Counted from the first letter of the stretch, positions 32,412-41,721 are shown. The stretch is DNA of 64,000 bases from CALBPI01 sp045110335 (GCA_045110335.1 JBGCGB010000030.1:62001-126000); one strand, 5' to 3'. Numbers and translations are program-made. The notes: generated by a model from the sequence alone, not told the origin.

Positions 32412-33077
32412 TTATGTGAATTCTTCGGGAGCGTTGATCATAGACTCGAGATAGTCGACTAAGCGTTCGCGCACCGTGGCTAGTGATTGCCCCGTATCGA
32501 CCGGAAGAAAACGGTTTGGCTCGTCCGCGGCTAGCTGCTGGTACCCTGCCGCGACGCGCGAGAAAAAAGATGCGGGTTGCTGCTCTATTCGGTCACGACC
32601 CTGATGGCGTTGTTCCATTCTTTGTTCGATCACATCGGATGGCGCCGAGAGCAGGAATGTCTTGTGGGGCCACAAATCACCATGCACCCAATCCGCGATC
32701 TGCCGGATCTGCGCTTTGGAGAAACCTCTTCCAAAACCCTGATAAGCCATCGTCGCATCGGTGAAGCGATCACACAGAACCCATAAGCCCTGTTCCAGTG
32801 CAGGCCTGATCACTTGGGACACGCTTTGCGAGCGCGCCGCGAACATTAACAACAATTCCGTTGTATCCGTTAGTGGTTCGTCATGCGCACCGAGCACAAT
32901 CTCACGTAGTGCCTCCGCGACTGGCGTTCCTCCGGGTTCCCGGGTCCCAATCCAATGAATGCCACGCTCATCCAATAACTCACCGGTCATACGCATCGTT
33001 GTCGTCTTGCCGACCGCCTCGACACCCTCGAAACTCAAAAATCGGCCAGTAGGCTGGACCTTATTCGCTTTAGTCAT
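32412..33077 (-). CDS. tmk: Thymidylate kinase
   Basis: 221 residues. The P-loop segment FEGVEAVGKTT is at about 16-26, the DRF/TDATMAYQGFGRG segment near the middle, and the GTREPGGTPVAEALRE signature in between. It phosphorylates dTMP to dTDP for DNA synthesis. The ATG is one base from the mltG stop, so the genes are coupled. Position 10 of the P-loop region is Ala-Val-Gly rather than the commoner Gly-Ala-Gly, which is a mild variant. Confidence 0.94.
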   Translation of the reverse strand: MTKANKVQPTGRFLSFEGVEAVGKTTTMRMTGELLDERGIHWIGTREPGGTPVAEALREIVLGAHDEPLTDTTELLLMFAARSQSVSQVIRPALEQGLWVLCDRFTDATMAYQGFGRGFSKAQIRQIADWVHGDLWPHKTFLLSAPSDVIEQRMEQRHQGRDRIEQQPASFFSRVAAGYQQLAADEPNRFLPVDTGQSLATVRERLVDYLESMINAPEEFT

Positions 33078-33078
33078 G

Positions 33079-34137
33079 CTAGCGCTGCCTTAGCCGTTTG
33101 AGGTAAGCCGCAACGGCCGTCTGATGTTCTGCCAGCGTATCCGAAAAGACATGGCCACCGTCGCCGAGACCGCTCGCTACAAAGTACAGTTCAGTGCCAT
33201 CTGCCGGTTGCATTGCTGCTTCAATCGACGCTAAACCCGGCGCGGCAATCGGCGTCGGCGGCAAACCATCAATTGTATAGGTGTTGTAGTCAGTCTTGTT
33301 GCTGAGGTCCTTGCGCCGAATGTCGCCATCATAAGCAGCGCCAATACCATAGATTACCGTCGGATCCGTTTGCAATCGCATGCCTTTTCTAAGCCGCCGG
33401 ATGAAAACGCCGGCAATCTTGGCTCGCTCATCGGAAACGCCCGACTCTTTCTCAATGATTGATGCCAGTGTTAATAGTTCATCCGGGGACTGAATTGGCG
33501 TTGGCGGCTGACCATCAGACCATACGCGATCAAGTCGCTGCTGCATGAGAGCGGCACTTTGCTGCAATAAGCGACTCGCTTTGGTACCTGCGGCAAAACG
33601 CAACGTATCAGGCGCAAAACGCCCCTCCGTGTGGCTGGTCTTTAAGCCAACGAGCGATGCCAATTCGGTTTGATTCGCATCATCCAACCAAGGCTCGCCG
33701 TTAGCACGTGCGCCCAGTTTGATCGGTAAGTCATTCTTGATCGCTGGGTGGTCCATCACGGCAGCTACAAATTGAGCAGACGTCCAGCCTTCCAAAAAGG
33801 TGACGGATTCCAAATCGACATCACCCTTGATGAGCTGTTCCAAGAGTCCAGCGGGCGTCGTGCCAGCCTCGACCGTATAGTCGCCGGCTTTGATCTGGCT
33901 AGCCGTCTCATCTAAACGCGCTCGAAATAGCAACCAATGCGTATTCGTGGAGACGCCTGACTTGCGCAACTTGCGAGTAACTGAGCGTAGCGTGTCTCCG
34001 GCCTCGACGGATAGCGCCATAGGTTTTTCGAGGGTCAGCGGCGTGTGTAAATATTGCTGCATACTGTAAGTCGCCCAGCCGTAGACCAGGCCGGCCAGCA
34101 TCAGCAGGACCAATACAATTTTCAATAACACCTTCAT
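33079..34137 (-). CDS. mltG: Endolytic murein transglycosylase MltG
   Basis: 352 residues. One N-terminal membrane helix at about 4-24 is followed by a periplasmic YceG-like domain: a LysM-like part (ALSVEAGDTLRSVTRKLRKSGV) and the catalytic part with LLTLASIIEKES (active-site Glu), LQTDPTVIYG and YNTYTIDGLPPTPIAAPGLASIEAA. It cleaves nascent glycan strands to end their elongation. ATG overlaps the pabC stop (ATGA). pabC-mltG-tmk-holB is a well-known gammaproteobacterial order. Confidence 0.94.
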   Translation of the reverse strand: MKVLLKIVLVLLMLAGLVYGWATYSMQQYLHTPLTLEKPMALSVEAGDTLRSVTRKLRKSGVSTNTHWLLFRARLDETASQIKAGDYTVEAGTTPAGLLEQLIKGDVDLESVTFLEGWTSAQFVAAVMDHPAIKNDLPIKLGARANGEPWLDDANQTELASLVGLKTSHTEGRFAPDTLRFAAGTKASRLLQQSAALMQQRLDRVWSDGQPPTPIQSPDELLTLASIIEKESGVSDERAKIAGVFIRRLRKGMRLQTDPTVIYGIGAAYDGDIRRKDLSNKTDYNTYTIDGLPPTPIAAPGLASIEAAMQPADGTELYFVASGLGDGGHVFSDTLAEHQTAVAAYLKRLRQR

Positions 34138-34925
34138 TGCGGAAAACCTGCAGCCTGAAGCCCTTTGCGAAGCTTATCACCAATAGGTGTTTCAGCGCGT
34201 AACCGGTGCCCACAAACGCTTGTGGCATTGCGGATGCCACGCAGCCCATTGGAAAACAAAACCTCATCGGCCAGTAAGATATCTTCAATCGTCACGCGTT
34301 GCACAAGCACTTCGGTATGCCCGAGTAACCAATCACGCATCACGCCGGCGACACCGAAAACACCAAGGTCAGGCGTTAACAATTGACCTTCTCGAACGAT
34401 ATGAATGTTATGCATGACGCCGCTGATGACGGAACTCTGATGATCAAGCATAAGTTGCTCATCAGCATCTTGCGGGCATCGATTTGCGGCCATGACCTCC
34501 GAAAGTCGACTCAAATGCTTCAAGCCGGCGAGAACGGGTTGTGCCGTTGCTGCGTCCGTCGCCAATGTGACAGTCATTCCTTGACGTATTGGCGTCAACA
34601 GTCCCGTGCTAAGAATGAGCGTCGGGCCATCCACATCCTTCGCCGCATAGCCGCGCCCACCACGACCACGCGTCAAAATTAACTTGGCCCAATCGCGAGG
34701 CGACTGCTTTGCGACCAACCCGAGCACATGATCAAGCACGTTCGATGCACTAACGTTGGTCAATTGAAGTTGATGGATCGACTTTTCGAGGCGAGCCGCA
34801 TGCCAATCAAGCAATGGTATCCCGCCGTCGGCGATACGCATCGTTTCGAAGCAGCCATCGCCATAGGTAAGGCCGCGGTCGGCGGCACTTACCCGTTCTC
34901 CGTCGTCAGCGTTAATCACGCGCAT
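34134..34925 (-). CDS. pabC: 4-amino-4-deoxychorismate lyase
   Basis: 263 residues of fold-type IV PLP enzymes. The N-terminus MRVINADDGERVSAADRGLTYGDGCFETMRI is typical. The PLP lysine is in GLKHLSRLSEVMAANR and EVLFSNGLRGI lies near the end. It releases pyruvate from aminodeoxychorismate to make p-aminobenzoate for folate. ATG 34925 has GGAGGTG seven bases upstream. The TTG one codon earlier (34928) is poorer. It overlaps the pabB end by 14 bases and mltG by four, so all three are coupled. Confidence 0.92.
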   Translation of the reverse strand: MRVINADDGERVSAADRGLTYGDGCFETMRIADGGIPLLDWHAARLEKSIHQLQLTNVSASNVLDHVLGLVAKQSPRDWAKLILTRGRGGRGYAAKDVDGPTLILSTGLLTPIRQGMTVTLATDAATAQPVLAGLKHLSRLSEVMAANRCPQDADEQLMLDHQSSVISGVMHNIHIVREGQLLTPDLGVFGVAGVMRDWLLGHTEVLVQRVTIEDILLADEVLFSNGLRGIRNATSVCGHRLRAETPIGDKLRKGLQAAGFPQ

Positions 34926-36300
34926 CAAGTGACACCTCCAACGCGCGGATCAAACCTCTGGCTTTTGAACGAGTTTCCGCAAGCTCGGCTTCCCGAACCG
35001 AATCCGCTACGATGCCGGCACCTGCTAGGAATGCGACTTGATTCTCTTTCATCTCAAATGTCCGGATCAGAATATTCAAATCCAGGTTACCATTTAGATC
35101 GAGATAGCCCAGCGATCCGGTGTAGGCGCTGCGTGGTCGTCTTTCTAGGTCGGCGATCAATTGCATGCAACGTATTTTAGGGCAGCCCGTGATCGTTCCG
35201 CCGGGAAACACTGCCCGAATAATATCTCCGACGGTGATCCCTTGTTTTAGGTCACCAACGATGTTCGAAACAATGTGGTGCACATGAGCATACGTCTCAA
35301 GTGTCATGTACTCATCGACTTCCACACTACCAGCCTCGCAAATTCGGCCTAGATCGTTCCGCTCAAGATCAACGAGCATGACATGCTCTGCTTGCTCTTT
35401 CGGATGGCTCAGCAACTCCTCAACCAACATCCGATCTTTGGCTAGATCAACGTCTCTTCGTCGTGTACCTGCAATGGGTCTGCTGCTGACTTTCGAGCCG
35501 ACCACATTAACCAGCCTTTCGGGCGATGACGAAATGATCGCCATATCATCAAATTGTGCCAAGGCTGCAAACGGGGCGGGATTACTGCGACAAAGCGCTT
35601 TAAAAACATCGGTAGCGTTACTTGTCGACAAAGCGGCCTGCCATGCACGAGAAAGATTGGCTTGATAAACCGCACCCTCGCCGATCGCCCGCTTCGCTTG
35701 GTCAACGGCATCGAGAAACAGCTCCGGGGGCTCCTCGCGAATTTCGTCGACCTCGAAACTTTGCGCCTCTCGTTTCAATGACGCGTTCGCCAGTTGCTGA
35801 CTCAATATGTCCATCAGTGCCGCGGATTCGGCGACTATACGCGTCTCAGCATGGCTGCCCGTTGTCTGAATAAGGGCCGCAGGGGTTCGCGTCGCAACGG
35901 CGACCGGGACATCCTCGGGAATAGGCAAGACTAAAGTCGGTTCAATCTGCTGCGCGAGTTCATAACTGAGGTAGAGAAACCAGCCGCCCCCGAAAATGTC
36001 AGCGGGCGTGCTCGAAGAATCTGAGACTACGCCCTCTGCCACGACCCAGCGATCCAATGCAGTCAGAAAATCGTCTGAACCGGTTGATGCGGGTACGTCT
36101 CCGCGGGTTTCGAGTCGCCACTCACCGGCGCGATACCACAGCTCAAGCGCGCCGGACGGCAGCGCGAACAAAATATCATGGGCTTCACTTTCATCCGATG
36201 TCGCGACGCTTTTCAACAAAAAAGGGAAGCGTGCAGGGTCGGCTTGATGAAGATCAACGAGATCGAATGGTCTCGTAACGACCGTCGAAAATAAGCTCAA
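34912..36300 (-). CDS. pabB: Aminodeoxychorismate synthase component I
   Basis: 462 residues of the chorismate-binding family: EGAVYQANLSRAW, HVMLVDLERNDLGRI, FPGGTITGCPKIRCMQLIADLE and AGAGIVADSVREAE are all in place. It converts chorismate with ammonia to aminodeoxychorismate. The segment SRPIAGTRRR has Ala where E. coli PabB has the covalently reacting Lys (PIKGT), the residue seen in TrpE. The genomic link to pabC makes the PabB assignment preferable to TrpE, but a bifunctional role cannot be excluded. It starts 36 bases after fabF. Confidence 0.88.
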   Translation of the reverse strand: MSLFSTVVTRPFDLVDLHQADPARFPFLLKSVATSDESEAHDILFALPSGALELWYRAGEWRLETRGDVPASTGSDDFLTALDRWVVAEGVVSDSSSTPADIFGGGWFLYLSYELAQQIEPTLVLPIPEDVPVAVATRTPAALIQTTGSHAETRIVAESAALMDILSQQLANASLKREAQSFEVDEIREEPPELFLDAVDQAKRAIGEGAVYQANLSRAWQAALSTSNATDVFKALCRSNPAPFAALAQFDDMAIISSSPERLVNVVGSKVSSRPIAGTRRRDVDLAKDRMLVEELLSHPKEQAEHVMLVDLERNDLGRICEAGSVEVDEYMTLETYAHVHHIVSNIVGDLKQGITVGDIIRAVFPGGTITGCPKIRCMQLIADLERRPRSAYTGSLGYLDLNGNLDLNILIRTFEMKENQVAFLAGAGIVADSVREAELAETRSKARGLIRALEVSLDARD

Positions 36301-36336
36301 AGGATAGCGCCTGAAAATCCGGCAATAGACTGCAGA

Positions 36337-37584
36337 TCAATCCGCCTTGGTAAACACCAAACTGCCGTTCGTACCGCCAAATCCGAATGAATTGGAAACG
36401 ACCGCGTTGACGCTCGTGGAACGCGCCTCTCCCGGCACATAATCGAGATCGCACTGCGGATCCGGCGCGTCCAAATTGACCGTCGGCGGGATGATTTGGT
36501 CGCGGATTGCCAACACCGAGAAGATACCTTCAACGACGCCAGCCGCCCCCAATAAATGACCTGTGGTTGACTTGGTCGCGCTGATCGCCACTTTGTAGGC
36601 GTGATCACCGAACGCTCGTTTGATCGCCGTAGTCTCTGCAATATCGCCTGCAATAGTCGACGTCGCATGCGGGTTCAGGTAGTCAATATCTTCCGGCCGC
36701 AAGCCGGCGTCTGCAATCGCGTTTAGCATGCTGCGTGCCGCTCCTGCGCCGTCTTCGGGTGGAGAAGTAATATGGAATGCGTCGCCACTCATACCAAAAC
36801 CGCTAAGCTCTGCATAGATTGTCGCGCCGCGTTGTTTGGCGTGTTCATATTCTTCGAGCATCATGCAACCTGCGCCATCGCTCAACACGAAACCATCACG
36901 GTCTTTGTCGAAAGGTCGGCTCGCTGAACCAGGATCATCGTTTCGTGTTGATAAAGCACGAGCCGCACAGAAACCGCCCAATCCAAGCGGTGTTGTTGCG
37001 TATTCCGCACCGCCGGCAAGCATCGCGTCGGCGTCGCCATAAGCGATTGTGCGTGCCGCCAAACCAATGGCGTGAGTGGATGTCGTGCAAGCCGTGACCA
37101 CTGACAAATTCGGCCCGGTGATGCCGTGCATGATGCTGACATGACCTGAAATCATGTTAATGATGCTACCGGGTACAAAAAATGGTGAGATCTTACGTGG
37201 ATTGGCGTCGGCCAAATATTTTTCGTGATTCGCTTCAATCGTGCCAATACCGCCAATACCTGCCCCCATCAGCACGCCGACGCGGTGAGCATTGTCTTCG
37301 TTTATCGGCAGTCCGGAATCCTTGAGCGCTTGATTACAGGCGGCGATGCCGTATTGGATAAACAGATCGATCTTTCGGGATTCCTTCGCAGGGATGCCCT
37401 CTTCGACCGGGTCGAATCCTTTGACACAGCCACCGAAGCGAGTCGTAAATCGACTGACGTCCATCGCCTCGATTGCACCGATGCCGGATTTTCCGGCAAC
37501 TACGTTACTCCAGGCATCTTCAATCCGATTGCCCACCGGAGAAATGATACCCATACCAGTCACAACGACGCGTCGCTTAGTCAT
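36337..37584 (-). CDS. fabF: 3-oxoacyl-ACP synthase II
   Basis: 415 residues of the KAS II family. It begins MTKRRVVVTGMGIISPVG. The catalytic Cys is in VTACTTSTHAIG, and the two active-site histidines are in NPHATSTIAGD and SATKSTTGHLLGAAG. It condenses acyl-ACP with malonyl-ACP in chain elongation and temperature adaptation of membrane lipids. ATG 37584 is preferred over the in-frame upstream codon at 37614 because it begins exactly at the conserved N-terminus. It lies downstream of acpP. Confidence 0.94.
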   Translation of the reverse strand: MTKRRVVVTGMGIISPVGNRIEDAWSNVVAGKSGIGAIEAMDVSRFTTRFGGCVKGFDPVEEGIPAKESRKIDLFIQYGIAACNQALKDSGLPINEDNAHRVGVLMGAGIGGIGTIEANHEKYLADANPRKISPFFVPGSIINMISGHVSIMHGITGPNLSVVTACTTSTHAIGLAARTIAYGDADAMLAGGAEYATTPLGLGGFCAARALSTRNDDPGSASRPFDKDRDGFVLSDGAGCMMLEEYEHAKQRGATIYAELSGFGMSGDAFHITSPPEDGAGAARSMLNAIADAGLRPEDIDYLNPHATSTIAGDIAETTAIKRAFGDHAYKVAISATKSTTGHLLGAAGVVEGIFSVLAIRDQIIPPTVNLDAPDPQCDLDYVPGEARSTSVNAVVSNSFGFGGTNGSLVFTKAD

Positions 37585-37708
37585 ACCACCATCCCAATAA
37601 ACGCCCGGCGCCAATCGGCGCCGGACTGATCAATCCAAAACTCAAGAATGCCGGGTCTGAAGACCCAAAGCACCGCGGCAATGTTTGCGGCGATGCAGAC
37701 AAGCCGTG

Positions 37709-37948
37709 TTAGCTAGCGCGAGCTGCTGTCACGTAATCAATCGCTTGTTGAACGGTTGTAATTTTCTCAGCGTCCTCATCAGGAATTTCGGTTTCGAATT
37801 CCTCTTCGAGCGCCATAACTAATTCGACGGTATCGAGTGAATCGGCACCCAAATCATCAACAAATGAAGCCGCGTTGGTCACTTCTTCTTCTTTAACGCC
37901 AAGTTGCTCTGCAACGATACCCTTGACTTGCTCTTCAATACTGCTCAT
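37709..37948 (-). CDS. acpP: Acyl carrier protein
   Basis: 79 residues, strongly acidic, with the 4'-phosphopantetheine attachment Ser in DDLGADSLDTVELVMALEEEF. It carries growing acyl chains on its prosthetic arm for FabF, FabG, FabD and PlsB. AAGGAAGA precedes the ATG by 7 bases, and a perfect TATAAT -10 box lies about 70 bases upstream. It therefore probably has its own strong promoter within the fab cluster, as usual for this abundant protein. Confidence 0.97.
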   Translation of the reverse strand: MSSIEEQVKGIVAEQLGVKEEEVTNAASFVDDLGADSLDTVELVMALEEEFETEIPDEDAEKITTVQQAIDYVTAARAS

Positions 37949-38019
37949 TAGCTAATCTTCCTTACTTGGAAACAAAACTGCGTCCCGGCACGTATGCAGG
38001 AACATGAATATTATACAAA

Positions 38020-38025
38020 ATCTGG
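38020..38025 (-). promoter_or_regulatory. -10 box of the acpP promoter
   Basis: TATAAT on the minus strand, preceded by GATTTTG, places the transcript start near 38013, about 65 bases before acpP. No good -35 hexamer is seen at 17 bases (GCGCAA). The rest of the 201-base fabG-acpP gap shows no ORF. Confidence 0.6.
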
Positions 38026-38149
38026 CACATCATTGCGCCGGACCGCCAGAAGTCATTTTTCTGGCGCGCGTATTGTATGGGAAATGTCGATCTTCCGCCA
38101 CAAGCTATGAATGGGGGCTCGCAAATGATTTTCAAGCCCAGACTTCCGC

Positions 38150-38902
38150 CTAGACCATCCACATACCGCCATTGACGTGGAACGTTTCACCGGTCACGTA
38201 GGCACCGCCATCGCTGGCTAGAAACACAGCGGCTGCAGCAATGTCGTCGACATGCCCAAGCTCGCCTAACGGCACTTGCGCGAGCATGCCGGCCCGTTGA
38301 TCATCGGTCAATGCATCTGTCATGTCGGTTGCAATAAACCCCGGTGCAATCACATTGGATGTGATCCCGCGCGAGCCAAGCTCCCGTGCAATGGACTTGC
38401 TGAACCCGACTAACCCGGCCTTTGCAGCCGCATAGTTGGCCTGTCCGGGATTTCCCATGGTACCGACGACGGAAGATACGGAAATGATGCGCCCGAACCG
38501 CGCTTTCATCATGCCGCGAATACAGCCTTTTGTAAGCCTGAAAACGCCGCTGAGATTGGTGTTGATCACCGAGTCCCATTCATCATCCTTCATTCGCATC
38601 AACAGATTATCGCGAGTGATGCCGGCATTGTTAACCAAGACGTCAGGTGCGTCACCCTTGAGGTCGGCGAGCAACGCGGCAATCGACTCTGCGTCCGAGA
38701 TGTTCAAGACTTTACCCGTGCCTGCATCGCCGAGCCTCTCAGCGATTGCCGCGGCGCCCGCATCGCTAGTCGCAGTACCGGTTACCCGGGCACCGGCAGC
38801 AATGAGGGCGTCGGCGATGCCACGACCAATCCCTCTTGATGCCCCCGTGACTAATGCGTGCCGACCGGCTAATGCTTCACTCGAAAAGATACGATTTCCC
38901 AT
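38150..38902 (-). CDS. fabG: 3-oxoacyl-ACP reductase
   Basis: 250 residues of the SDR family. The NADP-binding motif is TGASRGIGRGIA (about 19-30), NNAG in the centre, and the catalytic Ser-Tyr-Lys set in SVVGTMGNPGQANYAAAKAG. The NVIAPGFIATDMT and closing VNGGMWM segments are typical of FabG. It reduces 3-oxoacyl-ACP to 3-hydroxyacyl-ACP in fatty acid elongation. It lies 32 bases after fabD and 201 bases ahead of acpP, in the usual fabD-fabG-acpP-fabF order. Confidence 0.95.
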   Translation of the reverse strand: MGNRIFSSEALAGRHALVTGASRGIGRGIADALIAAGARVTGTATSDAGAAAIAERLGDAGTGKVLNISDAESIAALLADLKGDAPDVLVNNAGITRDNLLMRMKDDEWDSVINTNLSGVFRLTKGCIRGMMKARFGRIISVSSVVGTMGNPGQANYAAAKAGLVGFSKSIARELGSRGITSNVIAPGFIATDMTDALTDDQRAGMLAQVPLGELGHVDDIAAAAVFLASDGGAYVTGETFHVNGGMWMV

Positions 38903-38934
38903 GGCTCACTCTCCCGTCATTGAATTGGTTAACG

Positions 38935-39870
38935 CTACGCGTCAGTGATGAGCGCTGCCGCGGCAACGAAGTTTTCGGCCGTCTCTAACGGCGCAGTTTT
39001 GACTTTACGGTCAATACGTTTGTGCAAACCACATAGGACTTTTCCAGGACCGCACTCAAAAATGGTGTCGACATCTTGTCGACCCATTTCGCGCATTGAC
39101 TCGACCCAACGCACGGGGCTGTGCAACTGTCTAACCAAAGCTTGTTGAATAGCTTCGGGCGATTGCTCAATCTGGACATCGACATTATTAATCACCGGTA
39201 TCGACGGACGTTTTATGGCTACCGCCGCTAACGTTTCAGCCAGCTTCTCGGCCGCCGGCTCCATCAACGCGCAGTGCGAAGGCACACTAACAGGCAACGG
39301 CAAAGCGCGACGTGCTCCTGCTGCTTTGCAACGCTCGATGGCGGCATCGACAGCGGACTTGTCACCGGCGATGACGACCTGACCCGGCGCATTGAAATTA
39401 ACAGCAGCAACGACACCGGTATCCACATCGTCGCAAGCGGCGACAACAACGTCATCGTCCAATCCCAGTATCGCAGCCATTGCCCCCGAGCCGGCCGGCA
39501 CAGCGCTTTGCATAAACTCGCCGCGTTTCCTGACTAGGTCGATTGCGTCCCTAAAATCCAACGCATCAGCACAAACGAGCGCTGAGTATTCGCCAAGACT
39601 ATGGCCTGCCAACAGTGCCGGCATGGCGTGCCCCGCTTCGCGCCATGCCCGCCAAATAGCAACACTCGACGCTAACAGCGCCGGTTGGGTGATCGCTGTT
39701 TGCGATAGCTGCTGATTGTCGTCAGATTGAACCAAAGCCCAAAGGTCAAACCCAAGAACCTCAGAAGCCTCCGCAAACGTTGACGCAATCGTTGGATGAG
39801 CTTGCGCCAAATCGGCAAGCATGCCGTTGGCCTGGGACCCTTGCCCCGGAAAAACAAATGCTAGTTTCAT
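38935..39870 (-). CDS. fabD: Malonyl-CoA:ACP transacylase
   Basis: 311 residues. FVFPGQGSQ is at the N-terminus, the nucleophile Ser in LAGHSLGEYSALVCADAL, the substrate-binding Arg in LVRKRGEFMQSAVP, the catalytic His in PVSVPSHCALMEPAAE and the GPGKVLCGL end. It loads malonyl groups on ACP. An AGGGAG SD precedes ATG. It is the first fab gene here: plsX and fabH, which normally sit directly upstream, are absent, and a rhombosortase gene takes that place. Confidence 0.95.
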   Translation of the reverse strand: MKLAFVFPGQGSQANGMLADLAQAHPTIASTFAEASEVLGFDLWALVQSDDNQQLSQTAITQPALLASSVAIWRAWREAGHAMPALLAGHSLGEYSALVCADALDFRDAIDLVRKRGEFMQSAVPAGSGAMAAILGLDDDVVVAACDDVDTGVVAAVNFNAPGQVVIAGDKSAVDAAIERCKAAGARRALPLPVSVPSHCALMEPAAEKLAETLAAVAIKRPSIPVINNVDVQIEQSPEAIQQALVRQLHSPVRWVESMREMGRQDVDTIFECGPGKVLCGLHKRIDRKVKTAPLETAENFVAAAALITDA

Positions 39871-39921
39871 TGATCGCTCCCTGGTTGGCGCAAAATGGAA
39901 CCGGATAATCGCACATTCGGC

Positions 39922-40557
39922 TTAAAGGCGCGACGTGTCGCGCCGGGACACGAAGGTGATCGCACCCAACAAGCAACCGCCGATAGCGCCATACAGATGT
40001 GCATTGGTAATGACACGCCCGCCAATTAATGACTCGGTCGTTGCCGTTGGTCCGGCCCATTGCTCAAACGCAATCTTCGCCGCTAAACCCAGCAGCAATA
40101 AATACGCTTCAAACCTGTTGGATCGAATGCTGGCAACAGCGCCGCAAGCGACCAACCCATGGATGACGCCCGAAGCCCCGACATAACGCATCAGCTCCGG
40201 ATCCAGAAACAACAGACCACATGATATCCAAATAGCCAATATCGCGTAGATCATCCACCACATACCGGCGTGATAACTGCGGCCTACCAATAGGCCTACC
40301 AAGATCAGTGCTGCCGCGTTCATTAGTAAATGGGCCATGCTCAAGTGAACAAGATGTGCAGATAACAGACGCCAAATCTGACCCTGTCCGATCAACCCAC
40401 GATCAAAGTTTAGGGCGCCTGTTGCCAAATCGCCGAGCAACGCCAGCATCATCATCAGCGCCGCCATCGCATACCAGAACGCATTTTGTCGGAAGTTCGT
40501 GAAACTCAACACAAATCTCTGAATCTTCGGTGGTGCAAGCTGATCGACCTGATACAA
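39922..40557 (-). CDS. Rhombosortase-type intramembrane serine protease
   Basis: 211 residues with about six hydrophobic segments. It carries the rhomboid-family signature: LLSAHLVHLSMAHLLMNAAAL, the nucleophile serine in YVGASGVIHGLVA (GxSG) and the catalytic His in NAHLYGAIGGCLLGA. Small size and the HLxHLxxxHLLMN pattern match rhombosortase (RrtA). Rhombosortases process GlyGly-CTERM tails of type II-secreted surface proteins in Vibrio and relatives. The start at TTG 40557 has no SD, and later TTG/GTG codons are possible. It is back to back with the T2SS genes. Confidence 0.78.
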   Translation of the reverse strand: MYQVDQLAPPKIQRFVLSFTNFRQNAFWYAMAALMMMLALLGDLATGALNFDRGLIGQGQIWRLLSAHLVHLSMAHLLMNAAALILVGLLVGRSYHAGMWWMIYAILAIWISCGLLFLDPELMRYVGASGVIHGLVACGAVASIRSNRFEAYLLLLGLAAKIAFEQWAGPTATTESLIGGRVITNAHLYGAIGGCLLGAITFVSRRDTSRL

Positions 40558-40654
40558 TTGGAAACTGAACTAAATCATATTTTGCTGATCAAAACAGCCA
40601 CCTACGCTGGTTTTAGTCCAGTTGTAAGCGCCCTAAACCCGGAGTTCCGAAACA

Positions 40655-41104
40655 ATGTTGCAACCCGCCGCTTTTTTTAGCCGCCGCCAACAAAGCGGTT
40701 TTACACTGATTGAGATCATCGTCGTCGTCGTTATTATCGGGATTCTGGCCGGCGTTGTCGGACCCAAAATTTTTGGCAATGTCTATAAAGCGCAGTTACA
40801 AAGAATGCGCCAGGATATCCGCACGATTGAATCTGCGCTAAAGATCTACCGTTTGGACAACTTCTCATATCCATCGAATGAGCAAGGTGGTTTAAAAGCG
40901 CTGGTTGAACGACCAGCGGATCCGAACCTCACTAACTATGACCCGGAGGGTTATCTGGATCGAATGCCTAAGGATCCGTGGAACCGTGATTACTTATACG
41001 TTTATCCGGGTCAGCGCGGCGATGTTGACGTTTACTCGTTGGGTGAAGATGGCCGGCCCGGCGGCGAAGGTCCCAACAAAGATATTGGAAATTGGGATCT
41101 TTAA
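40655..41104 (+). CDS. gspG: Type II secretion major pseudopilin
   Basis: 149 residues. The prepilin cleavage site is QQSG/FTLIEIIVVVVIIGILAG, with Glu+5 present, followed by the major-pseudopilin C-terminal region containing DPWNRDYLYVYPGQRGDVDVYSLG and GEDGRPGGEGPNKDIGNWDL, which bind calcium in the family. GGAG lies 10 bases before ATG. It forms the short piston-like pseudopilus in the inner membrane and periplasm. It is first in a gspG-N run, and gspC-F are not upstream. Confidence 0.95.
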   Translation: MLQPAAFFSRRQQSGFTLIEIIVVVVIIGILAGVVGPKIFGNVYKAQLQRMRQDIRTIESALKIYRLDNFSYPSNEQGGLKALVERPADPNLTNYDPEGYLDRMPKDPWNRDYLYVYPGQRGDVDVYSLGEDGRPGGEGPNKDIGNWDL

Positions 41105-41127
41105 CGCTTGAGCAACAGGATGGTCTT

Positions 41128-41721
41128 TTGCCATTCCTGAAAACACAACGAAAGGCGTCGGGGTTTACCTTGATCGAACTGCTGGTCGTCGTCGTCATTA
41201 TTGCGATTGCGGTTGGTCTTATTCTGCCCCGTATCAGCTGGATCCGATCCACACCGGAGATCGAAAAACCCGTCAATGAGTTGGCCAGTTTAATCGAGTT
41301 GGCGAGGGATGAAGCAGCGCTCCAGGGGCGCAACTTTGGACTGCGCTTTTATCCGGACCATTACCAGTTTCTGGAGCTTGACCCCGACAGTGGTGCATGG
41401 ATCACGATAGAAGAAGATGACATGCTCGTTGATGGTTTCTTTAGTGAAGACTTCTTGCCAAGTCTCGTGATGGAAGAACGCGAGGTCGAGTTGGAGGTTG
41501 ATGACGATGATGAGCAAGATGCGAATGATGAAGTGTTGTTGGATCAATTCGGGCAACCTATTTCGACCGCAAGCCAACCACCGCATATCGTTATCCTGTC
41601 GAGCGGCGAAGTGACGCCTTTCAAGTTTATGCTTGATTCGATCGTTGACGATGCCTACATCGGATTGGAAGGCGACTTTCTAGGTAGCCTTTCGATTAGC
41701 CGGGATCCATTGGATCGTTAA
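41128..41721 (+). CDS. gspH: Type II secretion minor pseudopilin
   Basis: 197 residues. The short leader MPFLKTQRKASG/FTLIELLVVVVIIAIAVGL has Glu+5. The C-terminal domain is beta-rich and unusually acidic (EEREVELEVDDDDEQDANDE near 120-140). TTG 41128 is preferred over TTG 41092 because CAGGA lies 7 bases upstream and gives a normal leader length. GspH assembles in the pseudopilus tip. It is 23 bases from gspG, and its TAA is directly followed by the gspI ATG. Confidence 0.9.
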   Translation: MPFLKTQRKASGFTLIELLVVVVIIAIAVGLILPRISWIRSTPEIEKPVNELASLIELARDEAALQGRNFGLRFYPDHYQFLELDPDSGAWITIEEDDMLVDGFFSEDFLPSLVMEEREVELEVDDDDEQDANDEVLLDQFGQPISTASQPPHIVILSSGEVTPFKFMLDSIVDDAYIGLEGDFLGSLSISRDPLDR

